The position numbers and the translations under genes were made by a program. Positions 25,801 to 33,435 of a stretch of 64,000 nt of DNA are shown here, in pieces. The notes under the pieces were generated by a model that was not told the DNA's origin, searched no databases, and was given only the letters and a program-made list of their open reading frames with translations. Within the stretch, counting starts at the first letter, position 1, and each line of letters begins with the position of its first letter. Source of the DNA: Sphingobacterium sp. UGAL515B_05 (GTDB taxonomy: Bacteria; Bacteroidota; Bacteroidia; Sphingobacteriales; Sphingobacteriaceae); NCBI RefSeq assembly GCF_033097525.1, contig NZ_CP109907.1:5642001-5706000 (forward strand), given 5' to 3'.

Positions 25801-27412
25801 CTCCCTTTATGGTTTGGACCAATAGTACATTTTCCCGATGCGAGGGTTTAAATTTAAGCCCTGTTTGGTCATAGCTCCAATATTTGATACTATGATTGCT
25901 GCTCAATTTACTATATCTCTTCTCTTCAATTTTTGTTGTATGCCCAGAATTTGCAATTGCAGCATTGGAAACTTTGAAATATGGCCCCGTACCTTCCTGT
26001 TCGATGATTTCATGGCTGAATTTATCATAACGATGTTGCACATAAGGATAGAGATTAAAATCCATATTTGGATTTTTCAGGGTATCCCGATAAAAACTGG
26101 ACTGTGCAACCGTATCTCTATTAAAGATCGGTTCGCTCAATACATTGGAGATGGACTGATCCGTTACAACAAATGGATCAAAGGATTTTATTGACCGGCC
26201 TAGATTATCATACTTGAATATAGCGACATTAAAGGATTCATTGTCGAACTGATTTATCTTTTGTGTCACCCGGCCAAAAGGATCTATAAAGGTGATATTT
26301 CTTGTTCCATCCCAATTAAATTCAAACACTGTATTTTCACCCTGCGCAATAATAGAATAACTATAGTCTTGACTATTTAAAAAATCATTATCGACTTTAT
26401 TCGTTAAACGGTCCCATGAATCATAAATTTTCTGTGTGCGATCGTAATTCGGACCTATTTCATTTGTTATCGTATTATTTGCACCATAATTGATATTGTT
26501 CATGAGGCTCTCTCTTGGGTGAAGTCGCAGATCAAAGAGGCTTCCTGAATTCACAGTAAATGTTACCGATGATGCTCCTTTAATAAAAAGTGTATTCAAA
26601 GTACCTGAATACATTTTTCTGGAAAAGGATTTCAACACAGTCCCCCCTTGTAGAGTATAAGTAAGGCTGCCCTGAAAACTCAGTATATATGTTTTTGCAG
26701 GATCAAGTCCACTTTTAGAAAAACTTCTAGCTGTACCGTTGGAAATTGTCCAGTTACCGAATTTGGTTGTATTTCTATTATTATAATAAGCGATATCGCT
26801 GGCAGCATAGTAGTAAGCTACATCACTTTGCTTTGCATTACTGACATTACCAATAAGACGCCCCTCTTCATCATAAATGAATGCCTTTTGTATGCCATTC
26901 TTCTCTTTAACCTGTAAAGGCTGCCCTTTCTCAGTAAACAGTTCTATCGTCGATTCCAGTTCATAACTTGATCCAACAAGTTGAAGTGTAGGATTTGACG
27001 AAGTCTTTTCATTTTCAAAATTAAACTGTCCGAGATTTTCAATCGCAAAATGGGTCTTGTACAGTTTTTTGAGGTAACCTTTCCCATTTGCTTCATATTC
27101 GTAAAACTCAGCGTTGATAACCGTATCGTTCCGCAGGTTCATCTTAAAAATCGGAAGGTTAAGAAATCTATGTTTAAGGAGGCTGTCCTGCATAGGATAA
27201 TATAATCCTCCAAGACTACCGCTTCGCTGGATAACTGTTTTATCTACCGCTCCATTATTGATTTGCATAGAAGATTCTATGATCTCCCCATATGAATTGT
27301 AGCTGTATCTTTCTTTGCTAATGACCGAATCGACCGATTGTGCATTAAGAATTGTGACATGCAAAAATAGAATAACGACAGCAAAACCTCTTTTCATCAA
27401 GTTTGTCTTCAT
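22841..27412 (-). CDS. RHS-repeat polymorphic toxin, intact
   Basis: A 1523-aa exported RHS/YD-repeat protein (TcC-like). A signal peptide (about residues 1-24, ILNAQ) is followed by many YD-type repeats, such as YDKYGQIVEKKMPGQGK. The RHS core (GGKEIQDETGLYDHHARMYD, then KWNIPDPLSEYFSNKSPYNY, then NPINFSDPTG) lies about residues 1240-1310. After INPSAAHLYGN comes a Gly-rich pre-toxin, then a C-terminal tip: VPSWARGKKPQSGESGKEFA, RLLDEHYGEGNW, GPGSEFNKLKKNGDRNK. This tip recurs at the ends of RHS-type toxins followed by DUF7336 genes. Its enzymatic activity is not known to me. The half-shell gene 27440-29755 is just upstream. This is the only copy in the array with a signal peptide and full shell. 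Confidence 0.88.
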   Translation of the reverse strand: MKTNLMKRGFAVVILFLHVTILNAQSVDSVISKERYSYNSYGEIIESSMQINNGAVDKTVIQRSGSLGGLYYPMQDSLLKHRFLNLPIFKMNLRNDTVINAEFYEYEANGKGYLKKLYKTHFAIENLGQFNFENEKTSSNPTLQLVGSSYELESTIELFTEKGQPLQVKEKNGIQKAFIYDEEGRLIGNVSNAKQSDVAYYYAASDIAYYNNRNTTKFGNWTISNGTARSFSKSGLDPAKTYILSFQGSLTYTLQGGTVLKSFSRKMYSGTLNTLFIKGASSVTFTVNSGSLFDLRLHPRESLMNNINYGANNTITNEIGPNYDRTQKIYDSWDRLTNKVDNDFLNSQDYSYSIIAQGENTVFEFNWDGTRNITFIDPFGRVTQKINQFDNESFNVAIFKYDNLGRSIKSFDPFVVTDQSISNVLSEPIFNRDTVAQSSFYRDTLKNPNMDFNLYPYVQHRYDKFSHEIIEQEGTGPYFKVSNAAIANSGHTTKIEEKRYSKLSSNHSIKYWSYDQTGLKFKPSHRENVLLVQTIKGVNWTGGKTNTSVQYTNEKGNLIVKKDYLSEVDSAVTYYLYDKLDRLAYVVPPNTPNIDIPFNHANFETYIYAYKYDKYGQIVEKKMPGQGKIFYVYNKDGSLAASQDSVQRLNRIWIFSKYDGHGRELKTLEYKYNATRTGLQTTITAQATPWEEKLAFGSYGYTSRVFPTTGSTELKVNYYDEYETLLPADCPWRLPQDNIQSPYDRENLVPIGLPIASKVKVFGQNKYLWTVSFYDMLSRNRRTIASNIVDGYDEQVNTYNNSISYNLVSSVRNLHKNQLDSVVSVTSYEYDSMLKLIGATNQINNQAVQYLWKNYLDKTGKIAYSAIGGNSSTNFIYTISPKYDYKARIRYIKGKLKNGSTLFESTYTYDNIPKNDFRGNLSYVSHKLNNNTVYQQRSNYTYDAFNRLKAAGNSFGNTIDNGFKEYFNYDLSGNITSSGRYAKVSGLIQQVDSLKYYYDGFKHTRIDDISTSAVAVKALGFSEAGQVAGEYVYDGNGRTIKDLNKGINYIHYNHLNLPDTIKFSNNNVLTYAYDATGGKLSKHFTVGTTTTNTYYAGGAEYSSIGTGAKSLKLFQFSDGEVRPNGAAFDYLYHVKNQTESPLMTLAVNAATNAHTISQINNYYAFGNAAPYVEGNLVSGTKYNYLYGGKEIQDETGLYDHHARMYDPAIGKWNIPDPLSEYFSNKSPYNYSSNNPINFSDPTGLYDESSLVQMFSNLPSYYSPKSIKYGIEQTETERYMEQDRMWSNYDSRIFGWGSYNSKIAGFNAALQSVGVNHVFLPIVEVKGFSSFNSFLNSIESIASRAYLSYENGIKFDTYINPSAAHLYGNNISTINAKASPGLALVATGVTGASVEGVSGGAIAGGISGTTLTSAGLGAAVGALTYVGMKVNQAGYPVDNRPFSQSVLGLPSLSDTNGFVFSKKSGKDKANDVPSWARGKKPQSGESGKEFAKRLLDEHYGEGNWEGTGPGSEFNKLKKNGDRNK
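23310..24202 (-). repeat. 893-bp direct repeat of the RHS core (copy 1, intact)
   Basis: Counterpart of 18340-20367 without the insertion. It covers the end of the YD region, the RHS core and the hinge up to INPSAAHLYG. Confidence 0.85.
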
Positions 27413-27439
27413 AAAAATCGAATTTTTAGTTCTTAAGAA

Positions 27440-29755
27440 TCAATTATTATACTTATAGTCCACAACATCCTTTCCCGTAAGTATACTTCCACTAAAATCT
27501 ATGGTGTAGAAGTTATAATCGAAAAACGAATCTATTCCAAGGTCAGATAATAGCGCAGCTCGAGACCCATCTGTTCCGACAAATGGTTCACTTAACTTCA
27601 CAAAATCCCTGATCATCAACTGCCTCACATGATCTGTCTCTCCAGTATTGATACCAGCTCCGGTCCTTGTTTTGTATTGATAATTAGTCCTTTTTCTAAT
27701 TCGCCAAGTATTATTGTACAGTTCGTATATATTCTCTTGAGCAAGTAATGGCGATTTTCCGACAAAAACCGTTGCAAGATAATCCGGCCTATACTGTCTG
27801 TTGATCAAACCTCTCTCAACAATTTTCATCTGATTATTACGAAGGTTGAGCTCGCCCGCATTCTGTATCGCATTATCATTGTTAAATTTATATTCTTTCA
27901 TCTGCACAGGAGTATTGCCATCAAATTGGACTTCCTGCACCTTGTCGAAATATACATTATTGGAAAACAAATCGAGAAAACTTGAAGCTGAGGTATAGTT
28001 GGAAGAAATTTCATATTTATTCAATAGCTCCCAGGTATTTCCAGAAGAGGTCGGAATCCGTAAAACCAAACCTTTTTGAACAATGTATTTATTCTTCACT
28101 TGGTTATTGCCAAAGTAATCATTAATAATTTTACCGTCTCCAATTAAACCTGAGTTGCCATTTACGTTCATGGTCTCCTGATTTCCGATATTTCCATAAT
28201 AAAAACGGCGATGGTTCATTTTCAGAGTTGAGCCTTGTCTTTGTTGATAAGTTTCCTTTAAACGAAATCCCGCATAATAAGTTTTGAGGCTCATCGGCGC
28301 TTGCAGTTTATTTAGGTCATAATCAAAACAGGTAATTCTGCCTAGCGGGGACTCAGTAATGGTTTTCAGTAGTCCTGTTTTATCCTCACTGATTGTAGTC
28401 TTATCCGAAACTTTTAAATTTGGCTTCAGAGCGTTCAGATTACCCGTGGTCCAAGGTGCAGAAAAATTGGAGAATTCCCCAGCGTAGATCCCAAGAGTAT
28501 TAATTTCAAATGGAAAAGCTGAAACATTCGAATTATCACCCATCGAATTAGTAAAGACAAATCCAAAAAGATCGCGGTCAAAAACTGTCGATGAATTTTC
28601 ATTGAAGTAAGTAAAATCATAAACTTTATTATCCCCATTACTGTTGATCGTGATTTTCTTCAAAAAAGTAAAACGTCCGCCAGTGCCACCATATTCAAAG
28701 CTGATGGTTCGAATAATCCTTGGGGCACTTTGCCTTGTCGTAACCTGTATAGAACTTACAAAACGCCTGTCATTGATCAGGGTGTACACCATATTGATGC
28801 GTAACGTTTTTGTCTCCGCAACGGTGAGATATCTCAAAGTTTGATAATCGTTTTCGGGACCGATCTCATCAATTCTGGTTTGTATTCTTGGCATGCTACT
28901 GTTACCCGCACAACCTTCCAGAATGGATAAAAACCTGTTCGGAGAAAGTTCATTGAGTCCAAAAAAATCGTACTCCATCCGGATAGAGTCCCCATTGGGG
29001 TGTATAGCCATCTCGAGTTGTTGGCTGGTAACAGCGCTATTTCCTGAAATATTAGTGAAACCCAATGGACCATAGTCGTATTTGATACCGGCGTCATCAT
29101 ATATATAAAAAGGTACTAAGGGATGAAAGTCATTTTCTATTTTCCATTTTCCTGCCGGCGCATCAAAAAACTGCACCCTTCTGACATCCAATATTTGGGA
29201 TCCCCGATTAAGGAGAATAAATTTGCCACCACCCGAGAAATTGGAAAAGCTAAAAATATCAGATTCGGAATCCCAGTTTTTAAGTGTTGTCCCATCAGAT
29301 TTAAGGAATTGCCCCGCCGTACCAAGTCCTATTTCATTGATTGAGTTCTTTACCGCAAAATTAATCAATACGTTCTCCTTTTGAAGCTTGTTCAAAGGCG
29401 AACCGCTTGCAATTAATGTTTCAACAGAATCAATATTAGGTAGAATTGAATATTCATCCAATTTCCCCCTTATTGTCCTATTTAAACTATAATCTAAACT
29501 AAAACTCCATCCAGCGCCAAATTTACCATAGACATCGTCATACCGTAGTCCACTGGAGGAGTAACTTAGTGCTACGGGTATACTTTTGTCTCCAAAATCA
29601 AGATCAAAAAGATGAACGGAAGTTGAAACACTGCCATTTCCTTTATTGAAATCTGTTGACACTCCTTTCTCCTGAATTGCAATATCTTGACTTTGTGCAA
29701 AGGCAGATAGATAATGCAGATGAAATAGAATCAAGACAATAACGAATCTTCTCAT
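27440..29755 (-). CDS. SpvB/TcB-like half-shell protein paired with the RHS toxin
   Basis: A 771-aa exported protein with a signal peptide ending near AFAQ (residue 20). The N-terminal half matches the start of SpvB/TcB-like shell proteins: GNGSVSTSVHLFDLDFGDKS, IPVALSYSSSGLRYDD and KFGAGWSFSLDYSLNR. The same signature, a symmetric beta segment followed by LSY and GxGW, recurs in the genes at 37476 and 56421. It lies 27 bases upstream of the RHS gene and surely shares its transcript. Its likely role is to form one half of the hollow shell that encloses the toxin tip, as TcB does with TcC. Confidence 0.72.
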   Translation of the reverse strand: MRRFVIVLILFHLHYLSAFAQSQDIAIQEKGVSTDFNKGNGSVSTSVHLFDLDFGDKSIPVALSYSSSGLRYDDVYGKFGAGWSFSLDYSLNRTIRGKLDEYSILPNIDSVETLIASGSPLNKLQKENVLINFAVKNSINEIGLGTAGQFLKSDGTTLKNWDSESDIFSFSNFSGGGKFILLNRGSQILDVRRVQFFDAPAGKWKIENDFHPLVPFYIYDDAGIKYDYGPLGFTNISGNSAVTSQQLEMAIHPNGDSIRMEYDFFGLNELSPNRFLSILEGCAGNSSMPRIQTRIDEIGPENDYQTLRYLTVAETKTLRINMVYTLINDRRFVSSIQVTTRQSAPRIIRTISFEYGGTGGRFTFLKKITINSNGDNKVYDFTYFNENSSTVFDRDLFGFVFTNSMGDNSNVSAFPFEINTLGIYAGEFSNFSAPWTTGNLNALKPNLKVSDKTTISEDKTGLLKTITESPLGRITCFDYDLNKLQAPMSLKTYYAGFRLKETYQQRQGSTLKMNHRRFYYGNIGNQETMNVNGNSGLIGDGKIINDYFGNNQVKNKYIVQKGLVLRIPTSSGNTWELLNKYEISSNYTSASSFLDLFSNNVYFDKVQEVQFDGNTPVQMKEYKFNNDNAIQNAGELNLRNNQMKIVERGLINRQYRPDYLATVFVGKSPLLAQENIYELYNNTWRIRKRTNYQYKTRTGAGINTGETDHVRQLMIRDFVKLSEPFVGTDGSRAALLSDLGIDSFFDYNFYTIDFSGSILTGKDVVDYKYNN

Positions 29756-29987
29756 AATCTACTGGTTAATTAATAACTAATTGGTTTGTAATTCTTTTCT
29801 ATTGGGATCCCGTTTTCAGCCCCAGGTCTATACCTCTTCTTCTCACTTTGCAAAACAAACGGCAATATTACATACAAGCACTCCCCCTTTTCCAATGAAA
29901 AACGGAACTTTTTTAAATATTACCTACAAATAAATTTATCAAGCAAAGTCAGACGTTATACCTCGATAAAATTTTCTTTTTTTTCTT

Positions 29988-30129
29988 CTTGAAACAAAGC
30001 ATATAATAAGGCATATGTGAATTCGGTACAAACAATCAAAGATAAACTCTGACGTAAAATTGGCTAATAAAAAGGCTTTACTTTGACCTTTATAAATATA
30101 AAGAAAAATATTCAAAACAATAAAGTATA
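29988..30129 (-). promoter_or_regulatory. Conserved upstream element of the RHS operon (copy A)
   Basis: This stretch aligns with 44645-44781 upstream of the second RHS operon. Shared blocks in order are CTTGAAACAAAG, GTGAATT, AAAATTGG(C/T)TAATAAAA, ACTT...TGAC, ATAAAT.TA.A.AAAAAT and AAAGTATA. On the minus strand, CTTTGTTTCAAG with an upstream TA resembles a -7 region. Both copies precede a minus-strand operon, pointing to a common promoter or operator. Confidence 0.6.
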
Positions 30130-30185
30130 AAATTAAATATTTTCAGCATCTACTCAGGTTATGTCTCGGCAATAATGCGGAAGGA

Positions 30186-30233
30186 CTTATACGTCTATAG
30201 CTTTACAGTTGGTCTTATATGTCTATAGCTTTT
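30186..30233. repeat. Two near-identical 20-bp direct repeats
   Basis: CTTATACGTCTATAGCTTTA and CTTATATGTCTATAGCTTTT start 28 bases apart. They may be a tandem binding site or a small duplication. Nothing else identifies them. Confidence 0.5.
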
Positions 30234-30320
30234 TTGGTTAAAACCGTAGAGGAAACATGAATGAACAAGCTTTCTCACGATCTGAATCAATATAGATTTT
30301 ATATGATACTGAAAAACAAA

Positions 30321-30348
30321 AAAACCTGCAAAAATATTTGCAGGTTTT
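30321..30348 (-). terminator. Intrinsic terminator
   Basis: Perfect stem AAAACCTGCAAA / TTTGCAGGTTTT with a 4-base loop. The minus strand continues into a long T-rich run. It lies just beyond the tRNA-like fragment in that direction, as if it once ended that tRNA's transcript. Confidence 0.82.
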
Positions 30349-30355
30349 ATCTTTA

Positions 30356-30387
30356 GTAGCCCGTAGGGGAATCGAACCCTACTTGCA
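30356..30387 (-). other. tRNA 3'-end-like fragment (possible attachment-site relic)
   Basis: On the minus strand this reads GTAGGGTTCGATTCCCCTAC then GGGCTAC. That is a T-arm with the invariant GTTCGA-type loop, followed by a possible 3' acceptor strand and, 7 bases on, a terminator. One stem base appears lost, and no D- or anticodon-arm can be found upstream. Integrating elements often duplicate such 3' ends. No integrase gene is seen nearby. Confidence 0.45.
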
Positions 30388-30607
30388 TTAATCTATTTAT
30401 CAATTATTTACAAACCTTCTATTTCCCGACTCACCGAATAACTCACTGGTTTGACATACGTTTTAGCTGCAAGTGCTTATTAAACAAAATTAAAGATAAA
30501 AATTGATAAGTTTGCCCTTCTATTAAGCAAGAATACCTTTTTTGTATAAAACAATTGACTAGTCCTGAAAAATCGATACAGGTTTTCAGTGATTAAAAAT
30601 AAATAAT

Positions 30608-31456
30608 TTAAACAGTAGTAGCCGATAGGTTGCTACTGTTTTTTGTTTTATAAGTTCTGAAGTTCATGTTTGATTTCATGTGCATCTGATTTGGAGTTAG
30701 CATATGATTAGACCAATGTGGTCTGTCATTATTATAGATATCGATTGCTTCAGCTACGATCTGCTTCATCAAATGTAGATCTAAATGATAGGTATCAATC
30801 ATGAACTCTTGTTTGAGTATACCATTGATTCGTTCAGCGATGGCATTTTCATAAGGATCAGAGTTTTCTGTCATACTGCACCTGAGCTGATACTTGTTTA
30901 GGTAATATTGGTATTCTTCTGCACAATATTGTACCCCTCTGTCGGAATGATGGATTAACGGCTCGTTTGTTTTTCTTTGTTTTTGTGCCATTTTTAGTGC
31001 TTTTACAACATGCGGTGTGCACATGGTCCGCGAGACCTCAAAGCCAACAATTTTTTTCGAATAGGCATCTGTAACCAAACTCAGGTAACAGGGGCTTTCT
31101 CGCTTCCCTATGTAAGTGATATCACTTACCCAAACCTGATTGGGACGGCAAACAGTCACTTCTTTAATAATATTCGGATATTTTCTAAATCTATGATGTG
31201 ACATAGTGGTCGTATGATAGCTTCTTTTAGGTGTAATTAACAAATGGTTGGCGCGTAAAATATCAAAGAATTTGTCTCTGCCCACTTTTAATGCCTGTAG
31301 CTCCCTTGCCAATATATGGTAAAGTTTCCGTGTGCCTATTCTTGGCTGGGTAGTGCGTATTTCATGAACTAAGTCCACAATTTTCCCGGCTATACCCTGG
31401 CTCCTGGCTATACGTTTGATCCTTCGATAATACACCTGCCTGTCTAACCCGAACAA
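30608..31456 (-). CDS. IS150-type transposase OrfB (catalytic)
   Basis: A 282-aa rve-type integrase core with an HTH_21-like N-terminus (RQVYYRRIKRIARSQG). The DDE residues are seen in NQVWVSDITYIG (D), LIHHSDRGVQYC (D) and DPYENAIAERINGILKQEF (E). The frame is actually open further upstream (FRQEKQESLSFTCGLFGLDR) and overlaps the end of OrfA at an A-rich stretch. The working transposase is therefore likely an OrfAB fusion made by programmed -1 frameshifting, as known for this family. The TTG at 31456 is only the track's first start. The enzyme looks intact. Confidence 0.88.
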   Translation of the reverse strand: MFGLDRQVYYRRIKRIARSQGIAGKIVDLVHEIRTTQPRIGTRKLYHILARELQALKVGRDKFFDILRANHLLITPKRSYHTTTMSHHRFRKYPNIIKEVTVCRPNQVWVSDITYIGKRESPCYLSLVTDAYSKKIVGFEVSRTMCTPHVVKALKMAQKQRKTNEPLIHHSDRGVQYCAEEYQYYLNKYQLRCSMTENSDPYENAIAERINGILKQEFMIDTYHLDLHLMKQIVAEAIDIYNNDRPHWSNHMLTPNQMHMKSNMNFRTYKTKNSSNLSATTV

Positions 31457-31470
31457 TCCACAAGTAAAAC

Positions 31471-31899
31471 TTAGGCTTTCTTGTTTTTCTTGCCGGAAAC
31501 GATTGATTGCGCGGGTTTCAAGTTTTTTCTTACGTCGATTTTATATTCTTTTTCTGCAATATCGATCATCATGTCAAAGATGATCGCTTTGGAATCAGCG
31601 ATGTGATTCTGATGCTCAAGTTGAGCCTTTTGCTTCTCCAGCAGTCTGACTTTGGCTTCCAGTTCTAAAATGCGCTGTTCTGGTGACTTTGCCATATTGG
31701 ATGGTATTTGATTCTCCCAATCAAAGTTACCATATTTTTTTAACCATTTGCGAATAGTGCTATCTCCCTGGATGCCATACTGTTTTTGAGCTTGGGAGAG
31801 TGTCAATTTCCCCGATTCAATCTCTTTAACGACATTCAGCTTCAATGTTAAAGTGTAATCACGCTGAGTCCGCTTTACATAATTTGTTCCTTCTTCCAT
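31471..31899 (-). CDS. IS150-type transposase OrfA (DNA-binding)
   Basis: A 142-aa protein with an N-terminal HTH (TLKLNVVKEIESGKLTLSQA, then QYGIQGDSTIRKWLKKYG). A Leu-zipper-like coil follows, with regularly spaced Leu and Glu (LELEAKVRLLEKQKAQLEHQ). It ends at the A-rich SGKKNKKA segment where OrfB overlaps in the -1 frame. OrfA binds the terminal inverted repeats and regulates transposition. Confidence 0.86.
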   Translation of the reverse strand: MEEGTNYVKRTQRDYTLTLKLNVVKEIESGKLTLSQAQKQYGIQGDSTIRKWLKKYGNFDWENQIPSNMAKSPEQRILELEAKVRLLEKQKAQLEHQNHIADSKAIIFDMMIDIAEKEYKIDVRKNLKPAQSIVSGKKNKKA

Positions 31900-32037
31900 A
31901 ACGATTCTTTTTGTGTATCGATATTTCAGGACGAGACAAATAACTAAAAAAAGAGGCTATCAGTAAAACTCATGGTCTCTCTTTTATGTGCCTAATTGAA
32001 TATGGTTTATCTAAAGATTTTAATGAGTCTCTAAGGT

Positions 32038-32817
32038 CTAACGCCATATAAATCCTCGAATTCTTAAGAAGCGAAGAGCCTTATTGATAGCTGTTAACGC
32101 TGGTTTTTTAATCTTCCACTTTAGCCCATCGAAACCTGTTGGTGCCGCATCAAAATCTTTGACTGTTGCCGCTCCAGTTTTCATATGCATAGGCGGTTCG
32201 TCATGTCTACGTTTTTCAACAACGACGATACTATCATAATAGTGAACGGAATCGGCAGACCGAGTAAACTCATTCACTTTTAATCCACGTTGCTCAGAGT
32301 GGTAAGCGTTAATATAATCAATAAAATTTTTACTATATTCAATAAAGGTACCATTTCTCTTGTGGCCCCCTCCATAAAAAACCTGATAAGACGTATGTAG
32401 ATCCTCACATAAATAAACCCCGTTATCTTTTACATGACTAAAGAGTTCCTCAAAAGTAATAATCTGTTGAAGCATAGTATGCCCCCCGTCATCGATCAGG
32501 ATATCAACTTTTGGAATCTGTTGTTTTATCTTACGCAAGAAATTTCTGTCTGATTGGGAACCGATAAATATTTCAACGTTCTCTTCTTCCAACTCTTTAC
32601 AATGAGGATTAATGTCAACCCCATAAATTTTTGCCTTATCACCAAAATAGTTTTTCCACATTTGAAGACTCCCCCCTTGAAAAACACCTATCTCCATTAC
32701 GACAATTTCTTTGCCTCTATACTTACTAAAATGCCGATCGTATACATCAAAATAATGTATCCACTTATTGATCAACTTATCATTATTATTTCGAAAATAT
32801 ACCTCTAGATCATTCAT
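32038..32817 (-). CDS. Class I SAM-dependent methyltransferase
   Basis: A 259-aa cytosolic enzyme. The SAM-binding motif I is VMEIGVFQGGSL, motif II is YGVDINPHC, and DILIDDGGHTMLQQ is the motif IV-like acidic segment. This set resembles the TylF/CmcI (cephalosporin hydroxylase-like) group, which methylates sugars or polyketides. The ATG at 32817 (MNDLEVYF) is preferred over a GTG at 32856. It stands alone between the IS and a terminator, and the acceptor substrate is unknown. A weak AAAAGAG/CTCTTTT hairpin near 31949-31985 may end its transcript. Confidence 0.8.
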   Translation of the reverse strand: MNDLEVYFRNNNDKLINKWIHYFDVYDRHFSKYRGKEIVVMEIGVFQGGSLQMWKNYFGDKAKIYGVDINPHCKELEEENVEIFIGSQSDRNFLRKIKQQIPKVDILIDDGGHTMLQQIITFEELFSHVKDNGVYLCEDLHTSYQVFYGGGHKRNGTFIEYSKNFIDYINAYHSEQRGLKVNEFTRSADSVHYYDSIVVVEKRRHDEPPMHMKTGAATVKDFDAAPTGFDGLKWKIKKPALTAINKALRFLRIRGFIWR

Positions 32818-32934
32818 ATGCAGGTTTATATTAAATAACTTGTTTTTGGGTGTCACAATTTCCTAAATTATTTCTAAAAATTATGATTTTTTCTATAAAA
32901 AATTAAAGAAACCACTATCTTATTCGAAAATCAT

Positions 32935-32963
32935 AAAAAACCCTGAAAACTAAATTTTCAGGG
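32935..32963 (-). terminator. Intrinsic terminator of the 44.5-33.0 kb operon
   Basis: Stem CCCTGAAAA / TTTTCAGGG with a 5-base loop, followed on the minus strand by six Ts. It lies 48 bases beyond the last gene (33011). Confidence 0.87.
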
Positions 32964-33010
32964 CTCATAATAAAAAACTTAAGACATCAATAGGCAGTTC
33001 CTCAATGAAA

Positions 33011-33430
33011 TTATGGGCGTAGGCCTAATTTGCGCAACTTATCGTTCCAATACCCCTTTGGCATATTGTTAATAATATATCTATCACAAGTAAGCTCGCA
33101 AGTAAACTCAGTTGTATCAAATTTCGGCACCTTCTTGTGAATATAGATAATGACTTCTCCCTTTTTCTTTACAATTGTATCACCGACAGCCCAGAAATAA
33201 TTCAACTGACCGAACCATCTTGCAGGAAGTTCCTGAATGGTATCTTTATTAACACCAGGTTCTTTACCGTACAATTTATATCGATCAAAATCAAGTTCTG
33301 GTAATTTTTCCAAAACAATATTTGCTTCATATTTACGATAAAAATCCTTATGTTTTCTACAATCTTCTTCCGTGAAGATACAGCTAATAAAAAATATTAA
33401 AATAAAGAATAAAACCAATAGCTTAGCCAT
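33011..33430 (-). CDS. Small lipoprotein, possible immunity or accessory protein of the RHS operon
   Basis: A 139-aa protein with a lipobox-like FFISC at residues 13-17 after a hydrophobic start, hence likely a membrane-anchored lipoprotein. The mature part is polar, with the pairs CRKH and CELTCDRY. No family was recognised. It starts 5 bases after the stop of the RHS protein ending at 33436, an immunity-like position. As a lipoprotein it would act in the periplasm or at the surface, not in the cytoplasm. Confidence 0.55.
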   Translation of the reverse strand: MAKLLVLFFILIFFISCIFTEEDCRKHKDFYRKYEANIVLEKLPELDFDRYKLYGKEPGVNKDTIQELPARWFGQLNYFWAVGDTIVKKKGEVIIYIHKKVPKFDTTEFTCELTCDRYIINNMPKGYWNDKLRKLGLRP

Positions 33431-33435
33431 TTTTC

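Larger units (their letters stand above)
29756..30554. other. Gene-free gap between the RHS operon and the IS150-type element
   Basis: No protein gene is seen. It holds the leader of the minus-strand RHS operon and a promoter-region repeat (29988-30129). It also holds a short direct repeat (CTTATACGTCTATAGCTTT at 30186 and a near copy at 30214), a terminator (30321-30348) and a tRNA 3'-end-like fragment (30356-30387). Confidence 0.6.
30555..31939 (-). mobile_element. IS3-family (IS150-type) insertion sequence, apparently complete
   Basis: Imperfect terminal inverted repeats are TTGACTAGTCCTGAAAAATC at the left and the complement of TTGTCTCGTCCTGAAATATC at the right, both continuing GATACA. 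About 1385 bp long, with two overlapping frames (OrfA, OrfB) in the usual order. A target duplication was not clear, so the outermost bases may be off by a few positions. Confidence 0.8.
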
